Assembly (NCBI GenBank): GCA_018398765.1
Contig: JAHBMJ010000358.1
Coordinates: 6,785-47,465 of the forward strand
DNA length: 40,681 bases
Reading direction: 5' to 3'
Source of the DNA: Chromera velia
Lineage: Eukaryota; Sar; Chromeraceae
The notes under the pieces were generated by a model that was given only the letters and a program-made list of their open reading frames with translations, was not told where the DNA came from and made no database searches. This document shows, piece after piece, positions 32,406 to 40,681 of the stretch (the stretch's first letter is position 1; every line of letters begins with the position of its first letter). The translations under genes and the position numbers were made by a program.

Positions 32406-32409
32406 TACG
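32406..32409. repeat. Right TACG target duplication of nested element
   Basis: TACG directly outside the right inverted repeat, matching 30645-30648. Confidence 0.8.
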
Positions 32410-33713
32410 AGTCCCGTGTCCGGAAATGCTGGCATGCCGTCAAGGTACTTTATCCTCTCGCCAGTGAGTCCGTCGACACCTACTTTGCCCGAGCAGCAAA
32501 AGTCTTTGGCTGTCTCCATTGACTCGTTCCAGCGATGGCGTTTGGGTCTGAGCCCTTTGTCCCCTTCGAGTACAGCATCCTCCTGGAGTCACTTCCCACT
32601 GAAAGAGGCGCTCATCGGTACGTCCTCGCATACCTGCAGGATTATACCCCCATGGGCCTTCGTGACTGTCTGCACCGCTACGAACAACAGCTCGGAACGC
32701 CGACTCCCTCTGCCATGATCTGGTTCTTGAGTGTACCTCCCTCCAGGTCATCTTCTACTCCCGAGCCCAACCACCTCAAGTGCATCTACTACGGGGTCGC
32801 TCACCTATGGAGGAAGCATGTGAAGTGCATCGCTTACGGTGTCTCACCTCATGCTGATTGCTCTACTTACCCAGCGATCGCTCACGTTTGCGGTTGTGGC
32901 AAGCAAGGGCACCTTGATGCCATGTGTCCCTCCAAGCTCCGTGCCTCCAAGAAGGCCGCCAACGTTCACTGCGCAACCGTCTCTTTTGCTTCTGCTGCCG
33001 TTACCTCCCCCGATTTGGTCCACGGCCCTCATTTCAGCAAGGACGACGGGGCAACTGTCGAGGCCGTCGGTAAGCTCTACCTTGAAAAGGTCTCCGCCTC
33101 GGAGTCCATCACTTACACCGTGAAGGTACTCAACACCCCAGTCCTTGTGCGGACTGCTGGTCACAACGACTCCTCTGAGGCTTCCGGGGCTGTCGTTTAT
33201 ACCACCCACTCTGTCACGCTCGATGACGTTATCTTCGGCGACCACCTTGAGTCCATTACCTTCCTCATCCTTCCACAGTCTTCGATCCCTTTCCTCTTCT
33301 CGAAAGCCCTTGCCCAGCGGCTCTCTATGAAGATGGATTACAAAGATAATGTTATGGTGATCCTATCGCCCTCTGGGCCTGATGTCACCTTGACATGGAT
33401 CGAGCTCGGGGAGTATTACGGCCTCCCTCTCGTCTAAGATGACAATTCTCCACCTTCGTTGGTGGACTCAGATGAGTCCGACGACGAGCGTCCCCCCCTG
33501 GAGGATGATCCCAATGAGTCGGAGGACGAGATCGATAACTCTGCCCCCTTCCGTCCTCTTCCTTTTGCCATGTGCACAACCACCTCTCCCATCACTACCC
33601 CTGCTTTACACTCGCCTCCAGAGGGCATTGCGGGTGTCGGGGTTTCTGTGTCTACAAGAGAGGCACCTAAGGGAGTGTATGTTTGTGTGTCTTGAAGAGA
33701 GACACCTGGGGGC

Positions 33714-35055
33714 GTGTGCATGTCTATGTGTCCGGAGGAGGCGTCTGTCCCCTCTGGAGAGGGAGTTGAGGGATTGAAGGAGCCAGCGTGTCCAAGCGGG
33801 CTCACAGGTGGGGCATCCACTACAGCGCAGGATTCTGTGAAAGCAACTACTGGCGGTGATGTCCCTTCTCTTTCTGTTTCTTTTTCTGATGATCACGATT
33901 CTCCCCCCTCTGAATCTCTCTCTGTCGATGAATCTGAACCTTCTCTCTCTGAGTTTGAGTTTTTTCAACTCACCGTGACGTTTACAATTCAACTTAAACA
34001 GACAGGCACAGTCAAGATTTTTACTGCTTCTGATTTTTGGGATTTGGTTCGCGGGGTTCATTGCGAGTGTACGCATGCGGGCATGAAGGAAGTGATGGCT
34101 CAACTCCTCTTTCATTTCAGAATCTCTTTCGAACTCCCGCTCACTACCATTCGAGCGTGTGTCGCTCGTGTTCTCTCTTCTTGCCCTGAGTGTCCACAGG
34201 TGAAGGGCCTGGTTAGTTTTTCCATCCCCGATGTCTCCTTCACTAAGGGGGCATACGTGAGGGTGAGGCTACACCTCGACAGCCTGTATTTGGGGGTATC
34301 TGACTGCGGTCCGACTCATCAACTCACGGTGCTGGAGGATTTCCTCCCTTATGGCCTTGCCCCTCGCTTTGCTGCTCACCCCAACAGCTACAAGACTGTC
34401 GCTTTCCTTGAAAACGTATGGTTCCCTCGTTTTGGGGTCCCAGAGGAGATCCGATGCGACCAGGGGTCTAAGTTTGCAAACGCCTGCCTCATTGAGCTCT
34501 CAAAGCGTCGGGGCTTCCGTCTCTCATTTGTGCCCTCCAGCTACAAGGACGGCAACTCTTTATCCGAACGATGGCAGAGAGAGGTGCTTGCCTCCGTCCG
34601 CTCTCTCCTCCTCAAGCGTCAGCTCCCCGGCAGTTCATGGCCTGAGATCCACGATGAGCCGATTCGACATTTGAACAACCGAATGTCAGTGCAGGGGGGG
34701 GGTTCTCGTCATGCACACAGCCGCTGCCCTCCCTGGTTCGCTGTCTTGTGTTCACCGTTCTTTCCCCTCTGCCCGCCCTCCCCGCCCATCTGCTTTGCAG
34801 ACTTATTGTGTGGGAGACATTGCTATGTATAACTAGGGCGCCTCTGGAGGGGGGGGTCAATCAGGTCAAGGTCACAAGTGTGGCCCCGTTTGGGCCCTCT
34901 ATCGCGTTGTCTCTGTTGAGAACGAACACTTCTACAAAATCGTAGCCACCGATGAGTCCCTCCGCCCCCAACGGACCACCGCATCGCCTCACCAGCTCCG
35001 TCCAGCCGTCCGCCCTATCCTATCTGGCATCAACTTTGAAGCGCACACAACCTAA
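33714..35055 (+). pseudogene. Retrotransposon integrase, frame-broken
   Basis: In the same frame as gag. An acidic Ser-rich stretch is followed by a zinc-binding head (VHCECTH, then CPEC near 34185) of the HHCC type. The catalytic core follows: Asp in HLDSLYLG (about 34277), Asp in CDQGSKF (about 34458), and Glu in SLSERWQRE exactly 36 positions after the second Asp, the D-D-35-E pattern. The frame changes at a run of nine G (34694-34702). Its C-terminal domain continues in the other frame (ALQTYCVGDIAMYN, TAG, then GPVWALYRVVSVENEHFYKI) to about 35055. This enzyme would insert the cDNA into the genome; the breaks make it inactive as read. Confidence 0.88.
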
Positions 35056-35553
35056 TCCCCAAGGTGCTACTTTGGCCAAACGCGTAGAATGAAGAGATTC
35101 CGCCTCGCTTCCTTCCTCCGCTGATGCTGCTCTAAGTCTGCTTCAGGAACAGGAGGCAGCAGCCTTTGTCCCCCTCTTTAGTCCCAACCCAATGACTGAG
35201 TCCCCCCCCGACACCGTAATAGTCCCTGTGCCCCCGATCCCTGCCCCTTTACCTCCTGCTGACTTGCCTGCTGTCCATACAACGGACCCGCCTCTGTCCT
35301 TGCAGCCCACTCAGCAGCCGATCCCCGAGTCTGCCCCGCCGGCAACTCCCCCTCTCGCCTCTCCTTTCCCTATCCCGCCTGCTCCGCTGCAGCCAGGCAC
35401 GATATGGTGATTGGTCGTTCCCCCGAGCATTCACTCCTGTGGGTAGGAGAAATCCTTGGTGTCCTGCCGAGTGATGGAGCAGCAGAGGGTGATGTCCGGT
35501 ATGAGGTCCATGCGTGGGGTTCCCACCAGCGATGTGCTCTGTCCCGCAGGTAG
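35056..35553 (+). other. Proline-rich linker between integrase and RT
   Basis: A frame at 35192-35410 codes for a Pro-rich, low-complexity peptide (PVPPIPAPLPPADLPA). The frame is broken on both sides, and TAG 35551-35553 lies before the RT frame. Confidence 0.6.
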
Positions 35554-37434
35554 TGGGCACCGGGCTACTATTCCTCGGAAGGGAGGTATGTCTCATACGA
35601 TAAGTGCGCTTTCAAGCGTCTGGCAGAGATTGTTGAACTGTCGCACGGTCAGATCGCGGCAGCAGGCTTCGAGATGGAGCGTTTGCAGGGCAATCACGGG
35701 TCTCGTCTTCCCCTTTCTCTCTGCTCTCATTTTGCCTCTAGCTCGGATTGGTATCATTTTTATGAGTATTCAGGTGCTCGTTTGTCTGACCCTTCTGTCG
35801 CATCTGCTGTCGCTTTTCTTGCTTCTATTGATCTGTCGGTGCATGCTGCAATCACATACCGACCAGTCAGTTTGAAACATCTGTGTTCTGCTTCCTGTCA
35901 GCTTGTCTGTTTCGCAGACCAGAAGGAGGATCAGGGATGGATCGATCGGGAGGTCTACATCAGGACTCCGATCTCTGAGGTCCTGAGGAACGTTCCTCAC
36001 ATCCCTCTCCTCCGTGTGCGCACCGAGAAGCTTCAGGACAACAGCACACGCAAGTTCAAGACGCGTACCGTCATCAATAGCAAGCAGGTCCCTTGGGAGG
36101 GTTTGAGTGTCGCCACCCGACTCTGCCCCCCCGAAGCTGTGCGCATTGTCCTGCAGATTGCGTTGAACGCTTGCAAATGTCAAAGCGTCGACCTTTCCCT
36201 TCAGAAGGCCGATGTCGTGCAGGCGTACCTATAAGCCCCGTTGCTTTCTGATCGCCTCCCCCTCGCTGCTATCCCCCCTTCCGACCACCCAGACCATGGG
36301 CGGTTTCTCTGGGTCCTCCGCAAGGCCGTCTACGGCTTGCCCGACGCAGGCAAGGTCTTCGAGGATTTTTTTACCTCCGTCCTCCGCTCCCTTGGATGGG
36401 AGCCAACGCTCTTTCTGGGCATGTGGGTGTTGCGTCGTGCCGATGGTGAGCTTTGTGCTCTCCTGGCCACCTACTGTGATAACCTGCTCATTCTGGGCAT
36501 CGGGGAGGATGCGGCAGCTACCATCGACCCCCTCAAGGACATCGAGACGTGCGGCAATTATACCGATCTCTCAGAGGGTCGTTTTGTTGGTGTACAGTTC
36601 GACATCTCCACCACCGGCGTGTTCTGCCAGCAACATGACTACGTTGCCTCCCTTGTCCTCCCTCCTGATATGGCCGGCTCTGACCGACGTGCAGACAAGC
36701 CTCTCCCTGTCGGGTCTACGCATGAGGATGATACCTGTCTTCTGCTGTCTGCCGCAGGTGTGAAGGTCTTCCGAACCTTGCTCGGGCAGGTAGGCTACAT
36801 GGCAAGCTGCATACGGCCAGATGTCACTCTCGCGCACTCCTACCTGTCACGTTTTTTGGCGTCCCCGACCGAGAAGGCTCTTCGTCTTCTCTTCCAAACG
36901 GTGTGCTACCTCCGTTTGCACCCATCTCTTGGGATCCACGTCCGTCCTTCCTCCAACCCGACCAAGCTGACTGCCATCAAGCACGGGGACTCATCGTTTG
37001 GCAACGCCGCCTCCCCACATCCTCAGACGGGCTGGGTTGTTTTTATTAACAACTCACCTCTCATTTAGAAAAGCAAGAGGCAGTCCCGCGTAGCAAGATC
37101 CACTACAAGAGCAGAAGCGCTCGCTTTGGAGGAAGACATCGACGCCGCACTGCATTTTGCAAACTGCACCGCCCCCTTCTACTCCAACATCCGTATCAGA
37201 ATTGGCTGCGATGCAGCGAACGTTTTGTCTCTGCTGTTGTCTGGCGCCTCTTCTTCTGCCGAGCATGCCCTCCTCCCCATTATATGGGAGATGCAGGACA
37301 AGGCTTGTGTCGTTCCCCTCCAGGCCACCACTGACTTGGTCGAGCAACACAGGATTGGCATCTTCAAGATCCCTACCGAATCTAACATCTCTGACCTCCT
37401 CACGAAGGTGCTCGACCTTGGCGCTCTAACTTGA
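35554..37434 (+). pseudogene. Retrotransposon reverse transcriptase and RNase H, with stops
   Basis: One frame runs from 35554 to TGA 37432-37434, broken by TAA 36232-36234 and TAG 37066-37068. RT landmarks: FKTRTVINSKQVPWEG, then CQSVDLSLQKADVVQAYL (just before the TAA; the first catalytic Asp is here), LRKAVYGLPDAGKVFEDFF (the copia YGL signature), and ATYCDNLLILG, where the usual YVDD box reads YCDN, so a catalytic Asp is lost. RNase H landmarks: KHGDSSFGN, then, after the TAG, KSKRQSRVARSTTRAEALAL, and IGCDAANVL. The TAG falls where copia RNase H normally has Trp. The enzyme would copy the element RNA into DNA; this copy is not functional. Confidence 0.9.
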
Positions 37435-37687
37435 CAATGTCTCATGAGTCCCTCTCCCTCTCTTTCTCCAGTGTTTGGGAGCGAGATTATGTCTTCTCTT
37501 CCTCCTCTCGCTCTGCGTGACCGCCCGACGATGGAGAAGGAAAGAAGGGGGGATGGGGAGGAGCTGACCGCATGAGAGCGTTTTGTTTGTTTCTCATGGT
37601 TTCCTTTACATTTTCTGTTACGTTTCGTTTCTTCTGTCTCGTTTCCCGGTTTTGTCAGCTACTGCTGTAGAAAAAAGAAGCCACGTA
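37435..37687 (+). other. 3' untranslated part of the retrotransposon with purine tracts
   Basis: No coding sequence. A purine-rich stretch at 37529-37563 and a short one (GAAAAAAGAAG) at 37670-37680, seven bases before the 3' LTR, are candidates for the polypurine primer tract. Confidence 0.55.
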
Positions 37688-38268
37688 ATGTTCCAGAAGC
37701 ATGCTGCTCCTGTTCTTTGCTTGTCAATGCGTACTTCTTCTGTCTTTTTCCGTTTGGTAAGGGGCGCATGCCGAGCGAATTGATTTTTAAAGCGCGTAAG
37801 TTCCTATCCGGATCCTTAAATGCTGTGCGCGCCACCACTGGTCGGCTCGCCTCACGCATGATATTCATCTTTCCATGCGCTTCTCTCTTTGACTGATCCC
37901 GGCTCGTCTCTCCTGTCAGTGATTGCACATTGAGTGACGCACGCTGAGTTCCGATTGTTTACGCAAGTGATTGCCATCCTTGGAACTCTTTCACTTCTTG
38001 TTTGGGGCTTTCCGGGGTTCCCGCACGCAGGGACTCCGTCAGGCGTCTCCTCTCGCATCTATTTTGACTCACAAAATTTCTCATTGTTCCATCTCGATCG
38101 ATTGATAGAATTGAACGTTTCTCCTCTCGGAGTGGCTCTCTGCTTGCCATTCTGTAATGACTTTCTCTGGAATAAGGAGTCCGACCTACGGATCGATTTC
38201 TTTGTGAGTCTTTATTTCTATCCTCGTGTATAGCTAGACATTCGTTCTTATAGTCTAGCATACATCTC
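37688..38268 (+). repeat. 3' LTR (581 bp)
   Basis: Direct copy of 29088-29668, same length, with about 34 differences by hand count, nearly all transitions. It is followed by the GCATA duplication. Confidence 0.93.
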
Positions 38269-38273
38269 GCATA
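38269..38273. repeat. Right 5-bp target-site duplication of the LTR element (GCATA)
   Basis: GCATA matches 29083-29087. Confidence 0.85.
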
Positions 38274-39283
38274 GTCATTGTCATATTATGTCACTCATAT
38301 AACTTAAACGCTACGTATTTGCATGCGCAAATGTTCAATCATTATAAGTTTAGACCTAGGTTTAGACATACATGCAAATAGAGATGCATGGTGTAAGTCG
38401 AAGATGTTGTTGTTCTTTTGCATGCTGATACTGCATTTTTAAAAAACTATTAAGGGAGCGTACGGTCTGACTCTGACCGTGACACCCACCTATCTAGCCA
38501 CCTATGCAGTATGAAGACCCCCTGCACGCATACAAACAGAGAGATCACCCACAAAAGCAGCCTGTGATCAACGTTCAGGCCCACCTCAGATGGCGTCTCC
38601 ACGTCCTGTCGTATTGAGTGACGTTCAGTGTATCGAACTTTGAATTCGATCGAAACACATCTTCTTGCTGAAGGTGGACACAAATGCAAACAAATATTGC
38701 AACCCGCTATGAATTCTGAAACCATGCGATATGAGTCTACACTGACTTCGATTCCTTCCCGGCTCGATCTCGAAACCCAACCACGCTCTTCAGGTCCAAC
38801 ATGCATATGTACTAATACAGGTCACACATGATGTCTATGTCCGTTCCCCGAAAACTCCCTTCCCTCCCTTCCCGCCCTCGCGAATTCAATCAACGAAAAT
38901 GTCAGGCGTTTCATTCCATCCATCCATTCATCCATTGATCCACTCATGCGTGGACCATCGCTCGAGCACTCCGCGTTGCTCTCTATGCAGTCTGGCATCC
39001 GTCCTGGAGCTTCCATTGATCAAAGGACCCCTGACAATTCAGATGCAGAGGTCGTGATCGATCGAGGAGGGATGATTCGATTGGTCGACCACGGAACTGA
39101 GTGGGCACTTTCGTCTTTCACGCGGAGCATGGCTCAGCATGTTGGATAACATGCCTTTCGGGTGACTGATCGCTTCACGGCAATACAGGCATGCATGCAG
39201 AGCACCCCAAAGAAAGCCGGAAGACAGCGTGACAGGAAGGAACCTAACGGAATTGAGCCTCAGACGAACAACGAAGTACCATG

Positions 39284-39382
39284 AGCAAGCAAGCAAGCAA
39301 AGAAGCAAGCAGGCAAAGAAGCAAGCAAGCAAGAAGGAAGGAAAGAAGGAAGGAAGGAAGGAAAGAACGAAAGAAAGAACGA

Positions 39383-39418
<36 letters not shown>
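39284..39418. repeat. AAGC / AAGG / GAAA purine-rich microsatellite
   Basis: Begins as AAGC units, passes through GAAGG and ends as GAAA units. Confidence 0.95.
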
Positions 39419-39419
<1 letters not shown>

Positions 39420-39960
39420 CAGAAAGCTGCACGCACGGCCTTGACTGGCGAGACCGCAGTGCACGCACGCACAGGGACAAAAGATCCAGGCAGGCACTCG
39501 CATCACTCGCTCGTGCAAACTTCTGCCTTTGGAGCTCATTTCTTTCTGTACGCCTAGCCAAGCAGTCTTTGTCGCTGCGTGTCTTACTATTGGATGTCTT
39601 CCCAGTGCCTTACTATTGCATTGAAGGGCCAGGCCTTGACAGATAGAGACGAACGCATGTATTATCGAGAAAAAGAGTATCAAACGGAGCAAACCACAAA
39701 TGTGTCCTTCTTTGTGCCATGCGGATCGCTCAGTGGTTCATCGAAATCTCTAAGGAAACCTGCTTGCTGTCTTGACTACCATGAATGCATGCATACAAGC
39801 TGGACCTATCATGTCAGTGTTGCGGTCCTGCAAAGAGGCACTGGACTTTCTTTTCTTCCCTTGCTTTTCCTTTCCCCAATCATCTCTGCACCTACCCCTT
39901 TTGTTCGTGTCTTCGTCTTCCTTCTTTTGGTGGTAGGCCTTACCCGCCTACCTGCTCATA

Positions 39961-39985
39961 CAATCAATCAATCAATCAATCAATC
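39961..39985. repeat. CAAT tetranucleotide microsatellite
   Basis: Six CAAT units; the same repeat type as at 28214-28247. Confidence 0.95.
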
Positions 39986-40340
39986 TTCATTGTCTCACCG
40001 ATTCAACTTCATGATGCCTGGATATGGTACGTGTTTGAAGGCTGGCAGAGAGAACAAACAATGGCTTTGTACGATGTTCAGTCTCTCTCTCAGCTTCGTG
40101 TCTCCCCTTCGATTAATCGACCCTTCATGCATGCATGCAGGCTTTCTTCGTTCATGTGCGCCTCGCATCCTGCTTCTTTCATTCTCGCCATGATGAAGCG
40201 CTCTCTCTTTCTCTCTCACTGAAGCAGCAGATCGAATTGAAAAGTGAAGAAGAAGAAGGATGGATGCACTTTGCAAACATCGAATCGCGGCATTCCTTCA
40301 CTTTCCCTTAATGCCGTTTTTTTACTCATGCACAAAGCCA

Positions 40341-40370
40341 CAGACAGACAGACAGACAGACAGACAGACT
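40341..40370. repeat. GACA tetranucleotide microsatellite
   Basis: Seven CAGA units; the same repeat type as in the intron at 20420-20440. Confidence 0.95.
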
Positions 40371-40681
40371 GACATGATCGCATGCATGCGATTCGGGTTT
40401 GCGGAGTCAGCTGAAGGAGGGAAGAAGAGAGGAACGATGCAAGACGAAGGCAGAGAAGAAAAAAGAAACGAACCAAGGTAAAGAGAAAGGAAAAAGAAGG
40501 AATGAGGAGAAAACGGGAAGGGGTGACCTTTTCGATCGCCCCCCTACCCGTAAACCTCATTCGTAGTGTGCAAAATTCAAAATGTTGAATGCGATTTGGG
40601 ACCTAGGTTCCTAGGTTCATTTCCTCGCCTGATCCTAAAGAGTAACGTCCTTTTCCGTTCCCTGACTTGCCCTCCCCCCCC

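Larger units (their letters stand above)
29778..33437 (+). pseudogene. Retrotransposon gag with zinc knuckle, disrupted by stops and an insertion
   Basis: The gag frame opens at ATG 29778 (MEQTPVIEQ), begins with a Pro-rich region, and continues in the same frame to TAA 33435-33437. TAG 29952, TGA 30552 and TGA 32520 interrupt it. The DNA element at 30649-32405 splits it, but the frame on both sides agrees once the element and one TACG copy are discounted. The second half includes HVCGCGKQGHLDAMC (about 32885-32930), a variant CCHC zinc knuckle with only one residue between the first two cysteines. A possible protease region follows (about 33120-33400) but without a clear D-T/S-G-A motif. Gag normally forms the particle and binds the RNA; this copy cannot make a full-length product. 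Confidence 0.85.
29088..38268 (+). mobile_element. Ty1/copia-type LTR retrotransposon, decayed, with a nested DNA element
   Basis: A 9,181-bp element bounded by two direct 581-bp LTRs and GCATA target duplications. Inside, in order: primer-binding site, gag with zinc knuckle, integrase, reverse transcriptase and RNase H. Integrase before RT is the Ty1/copia arrangement. Without the 1,757-bp insertion at 30649-32405 it would be about 7.4 kb. Most of gag and integrase shares one frame broken by stops at 29952, 30552, 32520, 33435 and 33693. RT/RNase H is in another frame with stops at 36232 and 37066. It cannot make an intact polyprotein. The LTRs differ at about 34 of 581 positions by hand count, so the insertion is not recent. 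The element is a resident of this genome; no envelope gene is seen. Confidence 0.95.
38274..40681. other. Intergenic region to the window end, no gene seen
   Basis: Open frames here are short, begin without context or are driven by simple repeats; none shows a domain. Several TGCATGCA palindromes occur (39189, 39784, 40127, 40381), along with three microsatellites. Pyrimidine-rich stretches at 39840-39930 could be leader or intron sequence of a gene beyond the window, but nothing supports this. Confidence 0.55.

Noticed and set aside
32535-33437. Treating this zinc-knuckle frame as a cellular CCHC protein
   Set aside because: It is in frame with gag and lies between matching LTRs, so it is part of the retrotransposon.
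39579-40222. Two overlapping plus-strand frames of 140-200 residues
   Set aside because: They cover microsatellites and TGCATGCA words; no domain, no coherent start or splice structure.

Overview
This is eukaryotic nuclear DNA. Genes are interrupted by GT-AG introns, lie far apart on both strands, and are separated by AT-rich stretches, microsatellites and transposons. Splice acceptors read TGCAG, and the palindrome TGCATGCA recurs between genes. A CDC5-type splicing factor sits beside a microbial-type rhodopsin and a bacterial-style STAND protein. Together these suggest a free-living protist or alga; a chromerid-like alveolate fits best, but that is inference and no rRNA or organelle gene confirms it.

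Layout: 1-496, end of a RAD5/HLTF-type SNF2 ATPase (cut by the window edge). 4034-5189 (-), a three-exon microbial rhodopsin of 275 aa with its retinal lysine but glutamine at both proton-pump carboxylate positions. 6466-7362 (+), a GNAT acetyltransferase with a predicted C-terminal membrane anchor. 8051-9389, a probable hAT-like DNA element (8-bp target duplication) carrying exon-like sequence. 10055-10927 (-), an OTUD6-type deubiquitinase. 11958-13139, a 38-bp satellite. 14196-17201 (+), CDC5/CEF1 in two exons. 19754-21658 (-), a three-exon orphan with an MGC acylation start. 22276-27592 (+), head-to-head with the orphan, a roughly 1,560-residue STAND NTPase whose N-terminus looks like a diadenylate-cyclase (DisA_N) domain that has lost its RHR motif.

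29088-38268 is a dead Ty1/copia-type LTR retrotransposon: two 581-bp LTRs, GCATA target duplications, and gag-zinc knuckle-integrase-RT-RNase H order. It has many stop codons. A 1,757-bp element with 47-bp terminal inverted repeats and a TACG target duplication sits inside its gag. 38274-40681 shows no gene, only simple repeats.

The cellular genes do not form a pathway. The best candidate for an undescribed system is the divergent pair at 19754-27592: a putative nucleotide-sensing STAND protein next to a putative membrane-anchored orphan. The unusual rhodopsin is the second highlight. Exon joins were worked out by hand from splice consensus, phase and protein continuity; no transcript data were available.
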